Counted from the first letter of the stretch, positions 18,367 to 28,355 are shown. The stretch: 54,332 nt of DNA from Bifidobacterium choerinum (GCF_000741135.1 NZ_JGYU01000011.1:21943-76274), one strand, 5' to 3'. The notes: generated by a model not told the origin, from the sequence alone. Numbers and translations: made by a program.

Positions 18367-18417
18367 GAAAAACCGATCCCGCGGCCCGCACGAGGATCGT
18401 GCATGGCCGCGGGATCG
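18367..18417 (-). terminator. rho-independent terminator after bS22 gene
   Basis: 13-bp perfect stem (18374-18386 / 18405-18417), extended inward by another short stem. On the minus strand TTTTT follows (18368-18372). Confidence 0.88.
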
Positions 18418-18443
18418 CGGTAACGCTGTATAGCGCGGTAAGA

Positions 18444-18533
18444 CTACTTGCGCTGGTGGCGAGTCTTACGCAGCAGTTTGCGGTGCTTCTTCTTGCTCAT
18501 CCGCTTGCGGCGCTTCTTGATGACCGAGCCCAT
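18444..18533 (-). CDS. bS22 / AURKAIP1-COX24 domain protein (29 residues)
   Basis: Reads [12 protein letters not shown], then a Ser-Lys-Lys-Lys-His run, ending KTRHQRK. This is the very basic mini-protein conserved in Actinomycetota and described as ribosomal protein bS22 in mycobacteria. CGGAGG lies about seven bases before the ATG, and a strong terminator follows, so it is its own transcription unit. It probably binds 16S rRNA near the decoding region (family knowledge). Its role in this organism is inferred. Confidence 0.9.
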   Translation of the reverse strand: MGSVIKKRRKRMSKKKHRKLLRKTRHQRK

Positions 18534-18621
18534 CGTCAGCCTCCGTTCCTTACTTGAAAGTTTGCAACTTGCCTAACACTACACCGTTCATCCGACTTTG
18601 GCGAGTCGGCGCGCGCTGCGC

Positions 18622-19254
18622 TCACAGCGGGAACAGCTTGAACACGGTATCGACGGAGCTCTTCGGTCCGCTGAGCCGCACGCACACGGTGTTGTTGCGC
18701 CACACGGCGACCTCCTTCGCGTCGTCGCCCTTGTCGGCGTTGACGACGTAGGCGCCGGTGTTCGCGCCGTTGACCTTGACGCTGCCGGCGGCGATCTCAT
18801 CGCCTTCAAGCAGCTTGGTGAGCGCGTTGTACTGCGTGAGCGCCTCCTCCTCGCTCGCCCACTGCCCGACGACGACCTGCACGTCCTTGGCTTCGTCGCC
18901 GGTCGAATAGACGAGCCGGTACTCCTCGAGCGGCGACGAGGCGTCCCATTCGTCGGTGGCCTGCGCGTCGGTGCGCGCGAAGTTCGAGACGTGCTCGGGC
19001 ATCGCCTTGAGCAGTTCCGACGCGTTCGCCGGCAGCGCCTTCGCGTCGATCGTCGGCTTCGCCGAGGCGACCGCCGTCGGCACGTCCATCGGCTCCGGCA
19101 CATGGCGCACCGCCCAGCCGGGCCATGCGAATGCGCTGAGGATCGCGAGCACGACGATGGCGGCGGCCGCGAACACGACGATGCGCGCCTTGTGCGCCGT
19201 CGATGAGGTCTGCGTCTGCTGCTGCTTGCCGGAACTGACTGCCATGTGGCCCAT
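18622..19254 (-). CDS. membrane-anchored hypothetical protein
   Basis: 210 residues. The short N-terminus is rich in Ser/Gln/Thr; one membrane helix follows at about residues 27-47 ('IVVFAAAAIVVLAILSAFAW'). The rest is a soluble, probably extracytoplasmic domain ending 'SSVDTVFKLFPL'. No catalytic motif is visible and I do not recognise the family. ATG 19254 is preferred because GAAGG lies about ten bases upstream; ATG 19245 is an alternative. The gap behind the gene carries 37-bp tandem repeats. Confidence 0.75.
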   Translation of the reverse strand: MGHMAVSSGKQQQTQTSSTAHKARIVVFAAAAIVVLAILSAFAWPGWAVRHVPEPMDVPTAVASAKPTIDAKALPANASELLKAMPEHVSNFARTDAQATDEWDASSPLEEYRLVYSTGDEAKDVQVVVGQWASEEEALTQYNALTKLLEGDEIAAGSVKVNGANTGAYVVNADKGDDAKEVAVWRNNTVCVRLSGPKSSVDTVFKLFPL

Positions 19255-19780
19255 CTTGGCACAGCCTTCTGACCGTGTGCGCGATGCGCAGACGCCGCCG
19301 TGCCCAGTCCCACCGAACCCCGCCGCCATACCCGCCGTGTCCAGTCCCACCGAACCCCGCCGCCATACCCGCCGTGTCCAGTCCCACCGAACCCTGCCGC
19401 ATAACTCGGGAATTGGCCCGAACTGTCGAGTCATGCGACGGCACCCGTCGATTCCCTTCCCCATCATGCGGCACGGCTGTGCGATACCGTGCGATACCGT
19501 GCGATGACGATCGCTTCGACGGTCATGATGTGCATATGCGTGCACTTTCGTCGCGGGCGGCCGTTCGACCATCACCCGGCCGGCGCATCACTCTGCAATC
19601 GACCCGAAATATCGAGTTATGCGCATGCAGCACGGCACCGGGGCGATGCTCCTGATCGCGCAGCAGTCGACATAGATCGCGCAGCGGCGCAGACGGCGCG
19701 CCAGACGGCCTCTGCACGAGCGCCAATCAGGCGCGCCCGCACCCTTGCGCGCGCGCATGAAGGCAGCTAGGTTGCTGCAT
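19255..19780. other. 526-base gene-free stretch upstream of radA
   Basis: No convincing gene on either strand. It holds three 37-bp tandem repeats (19296-19406), two 21-base direct repeats matching at 18 of 21 positions (19417-19437 and 19603-19623), an inverted 11-base copy of their end (19398-19408), and three tandem copies of a GTGCGAT unit near 19479-19505. It could be a decayed gene or a structured noncoding region. Confidence 0.6.
19296..19406. repeat. 37-bp tandem repeat, three copies
   Basis: Units start at 19296, 19333 and 19370. Units 1 and 2 are nearly identical (one C/T difference early on); unit 3 diverges at its end. The core is CAGTCCCACCGAACCC. There are no spacers, so it is not a CRISPR. 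Confidence 0.9.
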
Positions 19781-21193
19781 ATGGCGAAAAGCAATGTGAG
19801 TTACGTATGCACCGAGTGTGGATGGACCGGCGCGAAATGGTTCGGCCGCTGCCCCGAATGCGGCCAGTGGGGCACGATCGAGGAGTTCCACGAGACGCGT
19901 CCCGCCGCGTCCACGTCGCGCACGGCCGCACCCGGCCGCACGTCGCGCACGACGCCGACGGCGGTCGCATTAAGCGCCGCCCAGCCGATCACCGACGTCG
20001 ACACGGCGTCCGTCACCCGCGTGCCCACCGGCTTCGGCGAATTCGACCGCGTGCTCGGCGGCGGCATCGTCCCCGGCTCGGTCGTGCTCATCGCCGGCGA
20101 ACCCGGCATCGGCAAATCCACGCTGCTGCTGGAGACAGCCGGCAACATCGCACGCAACACGCCGTCCGGCAACGTCCTGTACATCTCCGGCGAGGAGTCG
20201 CAGGCGCAGGTGCGGCTGCGCGCGTCGCGCATCAACGCCGTCGAGCCGAACCTGCTGCTCGCCTCGACGACCGACCTCGCGACCGCGCTCGGACTCATCG
20301 AACAGCACAGGCCGGCGCTCGCGATCGTCGACTCGGCGCAGACGATCGTCTCCCAGGACGTCGACGGCATCTCCGGCGGCTCCACGCAGGTGCGCGAGGT
20401 CGCGAGCGCGCTCATCGACACGGCGAAGTCGCTCGACGTGCCGGTGCTGCTCGTCGGCCATGTCACGAAGGACGGCTCGATCGCCGGCCCGCGCACGCTT
20501 GAGCATCTCGTCGACGTCGTCTGCCAGTTCGAGGGCGAGCCGCAGACGGCGTTGCGGCTGCTGCGCGCCGTGAAGAACCGTTTCGGCCCGACAGACGAGG
20601 TCGGCTGCTTCGACATGAGCGGCGTCGGCATCGAGGAGGTCGCCGACCCGGCCGGCCTGTTCCTGTCGTCGAACGAGACGCCCGTCGACGGCACCTGCGT
20701 CACGTTCACGCTCGACGGCCACCGTTCGCTGCCGGTGGAGGTGCAGGCGCTCGTCACGAACTCGGTGCTGCCGACACCCCGGCGCGCCGTCAACGGCGTC
20801 GACTCGAACCGCATCGCGATGCTCGTCGCCGTCCTCTACCGGCACGGCGGCCTGTCGTTGCTGAGCAACGATCTGTACATCTCGACGATCGCCGGCGGCG
20901 TCGCGAAGGAGCCGAGCTGCGACCTAGCGATCGTCGCGGCGCTCGCGAGCGCGGCGACGTCCACGCCGATCGCGCGCTCGACCTGCGCGGTCGGCGAGAT
21001 CTCGTTGACCGGCCAGGTGCGTCCGGTGCCTCGTCTCGCACACCGGCTGCGCGAGGCGGCGCGCCTGGGGTTCACGACGGCGCTCGTGCCGCCGATGCGC
21101 ACTTCGGTGTCGATTCCGGGGCTGCGCATCGTCGAGGTGCGCTCGCTGCGCGACGCGCTCGACGCGCTCAAACTGACGAAGCGCGGCAAATGA
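19781..21193 (+). CDS. radA: DNA repair protein RadA
   Basis: 470 residues. An N-terminal C4 zinc finger (C10, C13, C24, C27) begins 'YVCTECGW'. The RecA-like ATPase has Walker A 'GEPGIGKST' and the RadA-specific 'KNRFGPTDEVG'. The C-terminal half is the Lon-protease-like domain ('LALVTN'-type region, 'SNDLYISTIAGGV', 'GEISLTGQVR'). It drives branch migration during recombinational repair. ATG 19781 starts the zinc finger at the usual place; TAGGTT lies seven bases upstream and no Shine-Dalgarno site is present, so the message is probably leaderless. Confidence 0.97.
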   Translation: MAKSNVSYVCTECGWTGAKWFGRCPECGQWGTIEEFHETRPAASTSRTAAPGRTSRTTPTAVALSAAQPITDVDTASVTRVPTGFGEFDRVLGGGIVPGSVVLIAGEPGIGKSTLLLETAGNIARNTPSGNVLYISGEESQAQVRLRASRINAVEPNLLLASTTDLATALGLIEQHRPALAIVDSAQTIVSQDVDGISGGSTQVREVASALIDTAKSLDVPVLLVGHVTKDGSIAGPRTLEHLVDVVCQFEGEPQTALRLLRAVKNRFGPTDEVGCFDMSGVGIEEVADPAGLFLSSNETPVDGTCVTFTLDGHRSLPVEVQALVTNSVLPTPRRAVNGVDSNRIAMLVAVLYRHGGLSLLSNDLYISTIAGGVAKEPSCDLAIVAALASAATSTPIARSTCAVGEISLTGQVRPVPRLAHRLREAARLGFTTALVPPMRTSVSIPGLRIVEVRSLRDALDALKLTKRGK

Positions 21194-21208
21194 CGCGGCG
21201 GGTGTCGG

Positions 21209-22456
21209 CTATGCGCCGACGACCTTCAGTGTCTCGTCGGCATTGCGCTTGAGTTCGTCGACGAGCGCCTGTGCGGAGTCGAACTTGATCTGCGGGCGCA
21301 GGAAACGCGCGAATTCGACGCGCACGCGGTGGCCGTAGAGTTCGAGCCAGTCGTCGGTGACGGCGTAGGCTTCGAGGACGCGTTCGTCGTGGCCGCTGTC
21401 CTCGTTGAAGGTCGGCTTGCGGCCGATCGAGATCGCCGCCGGCCAGCGGTACGGCGAATGCGGCGCGAGCCGGCTTTCGACGCCGCCGGATGTGTACGGC
21501 TGCGCGATCGACGCAACGCCGCCGCCGTCGAGGTCGCCGAAGGGGCGCTGCGACTGCGCGTACGCCTCCTCGCTGCCGAGGTCGATGAGCCATCCCGCGT
21601 ACACGCCGTCAACGGGCAGGTAGCCGTCGATCGGCGCGACGAGGTTCGCCGTCGGGAACCCGATCGTGCGTCCGCGCTCCTCGCCGTGCGTCACCGTGCC
21701 TTCGACGCCGTGCAGATGACCGAGGATGCGGTTCGCGTCGGCGACCCGCCCCTGGCTGAGCAGCCAGCGCACGTTCGTCGAGCTCAGTTCGCGCACCTCG
21801 CGCGCGTTGACGCGCTTGCTCCAGGCGCGCCGCTCCGCTTTGCTCATCCCCTCGAGCGGGTCGGAGGGCTCCCCCGGCCGTTCGGGCGCCTGCGGCGTGA
21901 AGTCGGCGGGCACGCGCACATGGCCGCCGTTGTCGACGACGACGTCGAGTTCGAACACGCCGGTCGCCTGCGCAAGCGTCCCGATCTTCTTCACGTCGCC
22001 TTCGAGGCCGGCGCCCATGCGCGCGTCCTGTCCGAGCACGAGCGTGCGCATGCCGACCTTGCCGACGAGGCGGCCGAGGAAGAAACGGAACGACTTCGCG
22101 GCGAACGCGAGGTCGTAGTGGACGATGAGCACGTAGTCGACGCCGAGTTCGTCCATCATCCGCAGCCGTTCGTCGACGCCGCTGATCGCCTGCGCGTCGT
22201 GCACGCCGTCGGGCACGCCGATGCCGGCGTGCGTCTTCGCGTATGTGTGCACGAAGGCCGGCCGCGGGTCGAACATGACGACGACGGCGAAGCTGTTGTG
22301 CGCCTTCGCGAGTTCGACGGCGCGTCGGATGACGGCCTGGTGTCCGCGGTGCACGCCGTCGAAGACGCCGACGGTGACAACCGATTTCTTGGACGTGCTC
22401 AGCGTCGGCCATGCGACGTTGCCGCCCTCGTCCGGTTCGAGCCGAATGATGTTCAT
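21209..22456 (-). CDS. ribF: bifunctional riboflavin kinase / FAD synthetase
   Basis: 415 residues, longer than the usual 310-340. The N-terminal nucleotidyltransferase has 'VVTVGVFDGVHRGHQAVI'. The C-terminal flavokinase has 'GRTIGFPTANL' and the catalytic-region 'SIGRKPTF'. The extra length is an insertion of about 50 residues around 'PQAPERPGEPSDPLEGMSKA' between the two domains. It makes FMN and FAD. AGGAGG lies about six bases upstream of the ATG. It follows truB on the same strand and is convergent with radA, with a 15-base gap. Confidence 0.97.
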   Translation of the reverse strand: MNIIRLEPDEGGNVAWPTLSTSKKSVVTVGVFDGVHRGHQAVIRRAVELAKAHNSFAVVVMFDPRPAFVHTYAKTHAGIGVPDGVHDAQAISGVDERLRMMDELGVDYVLIVHYDLAFAAKSFRFFLGRLVGKVGMRTLVLGQDARMGAGLEGDVKKIGTLAQATGVFELDVVVDNGGHVRVPADFTPQAPERPGEPSDPLEGMSKAERRAWSKRVNAREVRELSSTNVRWLLSQGRVADANRILGHLHGVEGTVTHGEERGRTIGFPTANLVAPIDGYLPVDGVYAGWLIDLGSEEAYAQSQRPFGDLDGGGVASIAQPYTSGGVESRLAPHSPYRWPAAISIGRKPTFNEDSGHDERVLEAYAVTDDWLELYGHRVRVEFARFLRPQIKFDSAQALVDELKRNADETLKVVGA

Positions 22457-22493
22457 TGCTTTCCTCCTGTTGCCTGTTCGGTGCGCCGCGCCC

Positions 22494-23486
22494 TCACCGT
22501 GCCGCCGGGAACACGGCGGTCGGCCTGATGGTCTTCCCGTTCGCCTGTTCGACGATCGCGACGACGTCGCCGTCGTCCTCGACGACCGCCGCGCTCGTGC
22601 CGTCGACGTGCCCGGCGATCCACCGTCCGTAGCGCAGGTCGCGCGCCTCGTCGCGGCTGACGGCGATCGTCGGCATCGCCTCGCGCACCGCGTCGACCAT
22701 CGGGATCAGATGCGCCGCCACGTCGTCGGCGGGCACGTCGAGCACGGCGCGTGCGCGCGTCACCCGTTCGCCGTCGCGGTTCGTGTACTCGCGGGTCTTG
22801 GTGTGCGCGGTCACGACGTGCGGGTCGTCGACGGTGAAGTCGCCGACGGCGAGCCTGCGCAGCTGCGTCAGATGCGCGCCGCAGCCGAAGTCCTCGCCGA
22901 GGTCGCGTGCGAGCGCGCGGATGTAGGTGCCGGCCGAGCAGGTCACCGTCACGTCGACGTCGAGCACGGCGTCGCCGTTCGCGGCCGCGGCCGGGCGCGC
23001 ATCGCCCACGTCGAAGCGGCTGATCGTGACCGGCCGCGCCTCGAGTTCGACGTGTTCGCCGGCGCGCGCGAGATCGTAGGCGCGCCGTCCGTGCACCTTG
23101 ATCGCCGAATAGGCGTTCGGCACCTGCTCGATCGTGCCGTGAAACTTCTGTGAAACAACGTCGCGGATCATGCCGACGTCCGGCAATGCGGCCGCGCGCG
23201 GCATGTCGACGAGCGCGCCGTCGGCGTCGTCGGTCGTCGTGCGCTGGCCGAATCGGATCGTCGCCGCGTAGGTCTTCGTATGGTCGACGATGACGTTGAG
23301 CAGCCGCGTCGCGTTGCCGACGCCGACGACGAGCACGCCGGTGGCCATCGGGTCAAGCGTGCCGGCGTGGCCGACGCGGCGCATGTGCACGGCCGCGCGC
23401 ACGGCGCCGACGATGTCGTGGCTCGTCACGCCCTGCGGCTTGTCGACGACGAACAGACCGTTGAGCGTGCCGTCCTGCGCACCCAC
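22494..23486 (-). CDS. truB: tRNA pseudouridine(55) synthase
   Basis: 330 residues from a GTG start. The N-terminal motif 'GLFVVDKPQGVTSHD' and catalytic Asp45 in 'HAGTLDPMATG' define TruB. It isomerises U55 in the T-loop of tRNAs. The gene begins 4 bases after the rbfA stop, so the two are co-transcribed. The C-terminal 40 residues carry a small PUA-like ending ('IVEQANGKTIRPTAVF'). Confidence 0.96.
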   Translation of the reverse strand: MGAQDGTLNGLFVVDKPQGVTSHDIVGAVRAAVHMRRVGHAGTLDPMATGVLVVGVGNATRLLNVIVDHTKTYAATIRFGQRTTTDDADGALVDMPRAAALPDVGMIRDVVSQKFHGTIEQVPNAYSAIKVHGRRAYDLARAGEHVELEARPVTISRFDVGDARPAAAANGDAVLDVDVTVTCSAGTYIRALARDLGEDFGCGAHLTQLRRLAVGDFTVDDPHVVTAHTKTREYTNRDGERVTRARAVLDVPADDVAAHLIPMVDAVREAMPTIAVSRDEARDLRYGRWIAGHVDGTSAAVVEDDGDVVAIVEQANGKTIRPTAVFPAAR

Positions 23487-23490
23487 CGGC

Positions 23491-24147
23491 TCAGTCCTGC
23501 GTCTCGTCGATCGTCGAGTCCGGACGCGTCGACGCCGCGTCCTGCGCGGCCGTCGTCGGCACGTCGTCCTCGTCGTCGTCGAAGTCCTCGAGTTCCTCGA
23601 CCTCGACGACGTCGCCGTCGTATTCGGTGTAGTCGTCCTTGTCGCGGTGCTCCTCGTCGTCGAGCGCGCGTTCGGTCGCGGCCTCGGAGACGCCGGCGAG
23701 GTCCTCCTGCTCGAAGTCGTCGTGGCGGTACGGGTCGGCGTCGCCGGCGTACTGCGCGTTCGCGCGCATCCTCGCGAGTTCCTCGTCGCGCTTGCGCGCG
23801 GTGACGAGGATGTCCTCGATCTCGTGCGCCTCGCCGGGCACCTCGTCGAAGACGAACTCGAGCTGCGGCGTGAGCCTCAGCCCCGCCTTCGCGCCGACGA
23901 GCGAACGCAGGCGTCCCTTCGCCTGGTTGAGCGCGGTGCGTGCGCGCTTGCGTTCGCCGTCGTCGTTGCCGGTGTGCGACAGCGTCGTCCAGTAGACCTT
24001 CGCGATCTGCAGGTCGTTGGTGACGTGGACGTCGGTGATCGTCACGTTCTTGAGGCGCTTGTCGTGCAGCGCCGACTCCATGTTCGATGCGATGACGCGC
24101 TGGATGAGCGCCGCGATGCGTGCGGCGCGCGGATTGGTTGACTGCAT
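23491..24147 (-). CDS. rbfA: ribosome-binding factor A with acidic tail
   Basis: 218 residues, against about 120-150 in most bacteria. Residues 1-120 are the KH-like RbfA fold ('AALIQRVIASNMESALHDKRL', 'DLQIAKVYWTTLS'). The remainder is a strongly acidic extension ('DGDVVEVEELEDFDDDEDD'), probably disordered. It helps 16S rRNA maturation in the 30S subunit. A hairpin separates it from infB, and a possible minus-strand -10 lies just after that hairpin. Confidence 0.94.
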   Translation of the reverse strand: MQSTNPRAARIAALIQRVIASNMESALHDKRLKNVTITDVHVTNDLQIAKVYWTTLSHTGNDDGERKRARTALNQAKGRLRSLVGAKAGLRLTPQLEFVFDEVPGEAHEIEDILVTARKRDEELARMRANAQYAGDADPYRHDDFEQEDLAGVSEAATERALDDEEHRDKDDYTEYDGDVVEVEELEDFDDDEDDVPTTAAQDAASTRPDSTIDETQD

Positions 24148-24225
24148 GGGTTCTTCTTTCCTTGACTGCCGTGCCTGATGCCGGCCTGCGCTAGAGTACA
24201 GCGTACCCGAATGTCACGCGCAACG

Positions 24226-24261
24226 GGAAACGCCCATAGCCGAAGGGCCATGGGCGTTTCC
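24226..24261 (-). terminator. hairpin between infB and rbfA
   Basis: 12-bp perfect stem (24226-24237 / 24250-24261) with a 12-base loop, about 35 bases past the infB stop. No strong T-run; it may terminate only partly. Confidence 0.65.
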
Positions 24262-24297
24262 ATCCGAGCGTGCCGTCGGGGCGGCGATGCCGTCCGG

Positions 24298-27066
24298 CTA
24301 CTTGCGTTCGATCTCGCGCATCTCGAAGGTCTCGATGATGTCGCCGATCTCGATGTCGTTGAACGAGCCGAGGTTGATGCCGGCCTCGTAGCCTTCGGTG
24401 ACCGACTTGACGTCGTCCTTGAAGCGGCGCAGCGACGAGATCTCGAGGTCGTTGACGGTCGCGACGCCGTCGCGCAGGATGCGAGCCTTCGTACCGCGCT
24501 TGACTTCGCCGTCAAGGACCATGACGCCGGCGATGTTGCCGAACTTCGACGAGCGGAAGATCTCGCGGATCTCTGAATGCGAGGTCGTGACCTCCTCGTA
24601 CTCCGGCTTGAGCATGCCCTTGAGCGAGGCCTCGATGTCCTCGATCGCCTTGTAGATGACCGAGTAGTACTTGATCTCGACGCCTTCGCGCTCGGCGAGG
24701 TCCGCGACCTGACGGTTCGGGCGCACGTTGAAGCCGATGATGACGGCCTTGTCGACGCTCGCGAGGTTGACGTCGTTCTGCGTGATCGCGCCGACGCCGC
24801 GGTGGATCACCTGGATGCCGACCTCGTCGGAGACCTCGATCTTCATCAGCGAGTCCTCGAGCGCCTCGACCGAGCCGGACGAGTCGCCCTTGATGACGAT
24901 GTTGAGCATGTCGATCTCGGACTCGGCGAGCTTCTTCTTGAAGTCCTCGAGCGAGACGACCTTGCGGCGCTTCGCGAGCTGCGCGGCGCGTTCGGTGGCC
25001 TGGCGCTTCTCGGCGATCTGGCGCGCGGCGCGGTCGTCGGGGGCGACGAGGAACAGGTCGCCCGCCGTCGGGACCGACGTCAGGCCGAGCACCTGGACCG
25101 GCGTCGACGGGCCCGCGGCCTCCATGTTCTTGCCGTTCTCGTCGAGCATCGCGCGGACGCGTCCGTAGGACGTGCCGGCCACGATCGAGTCGCCGATGTG
25201 CAGCGTGCCGGACTGCACGAGCACGGTCGCGACGGCGCCGCGGCCCTTGTCGAGCCTCGCCTCGACGGTCGCGCCGCGCGCATCCATGTCCGGGTTGGCG
25301 CGCAGGTCGAGCTCCGCGTCCGCGGTGAGCAGCACGGCCTCGAGCAGCTTGTCGACGTTCGTGCCCTGCTTCGCGGAGATGTCGACGAACATCGTGTTGC
25401 CGCCGTACTCCTCCGGGATCAGGCCGAACTCGGTGAGCTGGCCGCGCACCTTCTCCGGGTTGGCGCCTTCGACGTCGATCTTGTTGACGGCGACGACGAT
25501 CGGCACATGCGCCGACTGCGCGTGGTTGATCGCCTCGACGGTCTGCGGCATGACGCCGTCATCGGCCGCGACGACGAGGATCGCCACGTCGGTGAGTTCG
25601 GCGCCGCGGGCGCGCATCGCCGTGAAGGCCTCGTGGCCAGGGGTGTCGAGGAACGTGATCTTGCGTTCCTCGCCCTCGAGGTCGACGGTCACCTGGTAGG
25701 CGCCGATGCGCTGCGTGATGCCGCCGGCCTCGCGGGAGACGACGTTCGTGCGGCGGATCGTGTCGAGCAGGCGCGTCTTGCCATGGTCGACGTGGCCCAT
25801 GACGGTGACGACCGGCGGACGCGGCTTCAGATCCTCGTCCTCCTGCAGCTCCTCCGATTCGAGGTCGATGTCGAACTGCTGGAGCAGCTCCTTGTCCTCC
25901 TCCTCGGCGGAGACGATCTTGATGTTCCAGCCGATCTCCTCGCCGAGGATCTGGAACGTCGCCTCGTCGAGCGACTGCGTCGCCGTGGCCATCTCGCCGA
26001 GATGGAACAGCACGGTGACGAGCGCCGCCGGATTGACGTTGATCTTCTCCGCGAGGTCGGCGAGCGAGGCGCCCTGGCGCAGACGGATCGTCTGGCCGTT
26101 GCCCTTCGGGATGCGCACGCCGCCGATGACCGGTGCTTTCAGCTCCTCGTACTCATGACGCTTCGCGAGACGGTTCTTGCGAGCCTTCGACGACTTGCCG
26201 CCCTGACGGCCGAACGCGCCGGCCGCGCCGCCGCGACCGCGGCCGCCCCCACGCGACGGGCCGTTGCTCGGACCGCTGTGCTGGAAGCCGCCGCTGCCGC
26301 CGCCGAAGCGGTTACCGCCCGGACGGCCGCCGTTGCCGGCGCCCTGTCCCTGACGATGCTGGCCCCACTGGCCCGGACGCGCGCCGGTGCCCGGACCCGG
26401 ACGTCCGCGGAATCCGCCGCGCGGGCCGGGACGGCCGCCGCGGCGGTTCTCGTTGTTGTTGACGGTCGGACGCGCCATCGGATGCGGGCGCGGGATGTCC
26501 GCAGGCGTCGGCGTATGCATGCCCTGCTTGCGGCTGAACGGATTGTTGCCCGGGCGCGGCGCATGCTGCTGCGCGCCGCCCTTGCCGGTGTTCTGCTGGC
26601 CCGGACGCGGGCTGCGCGGCCCCGGGGACGGCTTGGCGGCGTTCTGGCCCGGATGTGCGTTCGTGCGCGGCTGCGACGAACGCGGATTGCGCTGTTCGCG
26701 CTCCTCGTTCCTGCGGCCGCCGTTGCGTGAACCCGGCTTCGCGCCCGGACGCGGGCTGCGTGGCCCCGGCGTCGGTGCCGCAGGCTTCGCGGCTTCGGCG
26801 GCCTGCGGCTTCGGCGCGGCCGCCGATGGCTTCGGTGCGCCCGGCTTCGGGGCGTTGTGCTTCTTCGCGGCCGGCTTCTTCGAGTTGGATTCCTGGGACG
26901 CCTCTCCCGGCTTCGGGAATGCGGCCTTGAGGCGGCGCACGACCGGCGCCTCCACGGTCGACGAGGCGGATTTGACGAATTCGCCCATGTCCTTGAGCTT
27001 TTCAAGAACGGTCTTGCTGTCTACGCCAAGTTCCTTGGCGAGCTCATATACGCGTGCTTTCGGCAC
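24298..27066 (-). CDS. infB: translation initiation factor IF-2
   Basis: 922 residues from a GTG start with AGGAGA upstream. The N-terminal IF2_N module starts '[19 protein letters not shown]'. A long Pro/Ala/Lys, then Gly/Arg-rich low-complexity region spans about 50-290. A second IF2_N module comes next, then the GTPase domain with G1 'GHVDHGKT' near 425, 'DTPGHEAF' and 'VNKID'. Domains II to IV close the protein. It recruits initiator tRNA to the 30S subunit. The Gly/Arg region is typical of actinobacterial IF-2. Confidence 0.98.
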   Translation of the reverse strand: MPKARVYELAKELGVDSKTVLEKLKDMGEFVKSASSTVEAPVVRRLKAAFPKPGEASQESNSKKPAAKKHNAPKPGAPKPSAAAPKPQAAEAAKPAAPTPGPRSPRPGAKPGSRNGGRRNEEREQRNPRSSQPRTNAHPGQNAAKPSPGPRSPRPGQQNTGKGGAQQHAPRPGNNPFSRKQGMHTPTPADIPRPHPMARPTVNNNENRRGGRPGPRGGFRGRPGPGTGARPGQWGQHRQGQGAGNGGRPGGNRFGGGSGGFQHSGPSNGPSRGGGRGRGGAAGAFGRQGGKSSKARKNRLAKRHEYEELKAPVIGGVRIPKGNGQTIRLRQGASLADLAEKINVNPAALVTVLFHLGEMATATQSLDEATFQILGEEIGWNIKIVSAEEEDKELLQQFDIDLESEELQEDEDLKPRPPVVTVMGHVDHGKTRLLDTIRRTNVVSREAGGITQRIGAYQVTVDLEGEERKITFLDTPGHEAFTAMRARGAELTDVAILVVAADDGVMPQTVEAINHAQSAHVPIVVAVNKIDVEGANPEKVRGQLTEFGLIPEEYGGNTMFVDISAKQGTNVDKLLEAVLLTADAELDLRANPDMDARGATVEARLDKGRGAVATVLVQSGTLHIGDSIVAGTSYGRVRAMLDENGKNMEAAGPSTPVQVLGLTSVPTAGDLFLVAPDDRAARQIAEKRQATERAAQLAKRRKVVSLEDFKKKLAESEIDMLNIVIKGDSSGSVEALEDSLMKIEVSDEVGIQVIHRGVGAITQNDVNLASVDKAVIIGFNVRPNRQVADLAEREGVEIKYYSVIYKAIEDIEASLKGMLKPEYEEVTTSHSEIREIFRSSKFGNIAGVMVLDGEVKRGTKARILRDGVATVNDLEISSLRRFKDDVKSVTEGYEAGINLGSFNDIEIGDIIETFEMREIERK

Positions 27067-27221
27067 TCAATTTCTCCTATTTCCCAGCCGCGCGTATGCG
27101 AGCGCAGCTGCTATCTTCTCACGGCGAGCTTTCTGTTTCTCATCGTGCAACCATGGTTGTTCACCCTCGTTCTTGTCCTGAGCGTCGCGCATCACGCGCG
27201 CCGGTCAGTTTTCGTGCCCAG

Positions 27222-27258
27222 CTTACTCCCGCCGTTGGATACGCGCGGCGGGAATAAG
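27222..27258 (-). terminator. hairpin between nusA and infB
   Basis: 13-bp stem with one mismatch (27222-27234 / 27246-27258) and an 11-base loop. It begins about 20 bases past the nusA stop, in a 212-base gap with no gene. It could be an attenuator or a weak terminator. Confidence 0.5.
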
Positions 27259-27278
27259 CGGGCGACGAACGGCCCGGT

Positions 27279-28355
27279 TTAGGCCTTGCCGCCGTCCGTC
27301 TTGCCGTCCTTGCGCTCGCCGCGTGCGCGCACGAGCTGCGCGGCCTTCTTCTGCGCGTACGCCTCCTCGGATTCGATGCCGATCTTCCATCCGGTGAGCT
27401 TGGCGGCGAGGCGGGCGTTCTGGCCCTCCTTGCCGATCGCGAGCGACAGCTGGTCCTCGGAGATGAACGCGACGGCCGTCTGGTTCTTCTCGCTGACGAC
27501 GCGCACGTCGGTGACGTTCGCCGGCGACAGCGCGGCGGCGATGAACTTCGCCGGGTTGCTCGACCAGTCGACGATGTCAATCTTCTCCTGGCCGAGGTTC
27601 TCCATAACGGCGCGTACGCGCGACCCGCCCGGTCCGATCAGCGCGCCCTTCGGGTTGACGCCCTGCGTGTTCGTGCGCACGGCGACCTTCGTGCGGGCGC
27701 CGGCCTCGCGCGCGATCGCCATGATGGACACGGTGCCGGAGACGAGCTCCGGGACCTCGCGTTCGAAGAGCCTGCGCACGAGCTCCGGATGGGAGCGCGA
27801 CACGATGATCTCGGGTCCCTTGAGGCCGCGCGAGACGTTGACGACGTAGACGCGGATGCGCTCGCCGTGGCGGTAGTGCTCGCCCGGCACCTGCTCGCGG
27901 CGCGGCAGCAGCGCCTCGACGTCACCGACGGCCACATGCACGTTGGCGGTGTCCTTCGCGTCCTGCTGGACGACGCCGGTGATGAGCTTGCCCTTCTGTC
28001 CGGAGAAGGCGCCGAAGATCTTGTCGTCCTCGGCCTTGCGGAACAGCTGGGAGATGACCTGGCGCGCCGTGGCGGCGGCGAGGCGGCCGAAGTCCTTCGG
28101 CGTATCGTCGTATTCGTCGCCGAGCGCGGGCGCCGGGTGCGGGTTGTCTTCGGTGGGTTCCTGGGCGATTTCGTCACGCGCCCAGATCGTGAAGCTGCCG
28201 GCGCGCGGGTCGAGTTCGACGCGTGCGTGCTTGGCGGCGTGCGGAGTCTTGAGATAGGCAAGGCGCAGTGCCTCGGAGAGCGCCTCGTCCACGGTTTCGG
28301 CATCGATGTCCTGCTCGCGTGCGAGCTGGTGAATTCCGTTCAGGTCCAGTTCCAT
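27279..28355 (-). CDS. nusA: transcription termination/antitermination factor NusA
   Basis: 358 residues. The N-terminal RNA polymerase-binding domain starts 'MELDLNGIHQLAREQDID'. The S1 domain follows (about 130-200), then two KH domains with 'GALIGPGGSRVRAVMENLGQEKIDIVDW' and 'AIGKEGQNARLAAKLTGWKIGI'. The C-terminal acidic repeats of E. coli NusA are absent, as in other Gram-positives. GAGGAGG lies upstream. No rimP lies upstream and no ylxR lies between nusA and infB, unlike the common order. Confidence 0.97.
   Translation of the reverse strand: MELDLNGIHQLAREQDIDAETVDEALSEALRLAYLKTPHAAKHARVELDPRAGSFTIWARDEIAQEPTEDNPHPAPALGDEYDDTPKDFGRLAAATARQVISQLFRKAEDDKIFGAFSGQKGKLITGVVQQDAKDTANVHVAVGDVEALLPRREQVPGEHYRHGERIRVYVVNVSRGLKGPEIIVSRSHPELVRRLFEREVPELVSGTVSIMAIAREAGARTKVAVRTNTQGVNPKGALIGPGGSRVRAVMENLGQEKIDIVDWSSNPAKFIAAALSPANVTDVRVVSEKNQTAVAFISEDQLSLAIGKEGQNARLAAKLTGWKIGIESEEAYAQKKAAQLVRARGERKDGKTDGGKA

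Noticed and set aside
19296..19406. CRISPR-like array
   Set aside because: The 37-bp units abut with no unique spacers, and no cas gene is present.
24577..26730. 717-residue open frame antisense to infB
   Set aside because: Shadow of IF-2 codons, with no domain.
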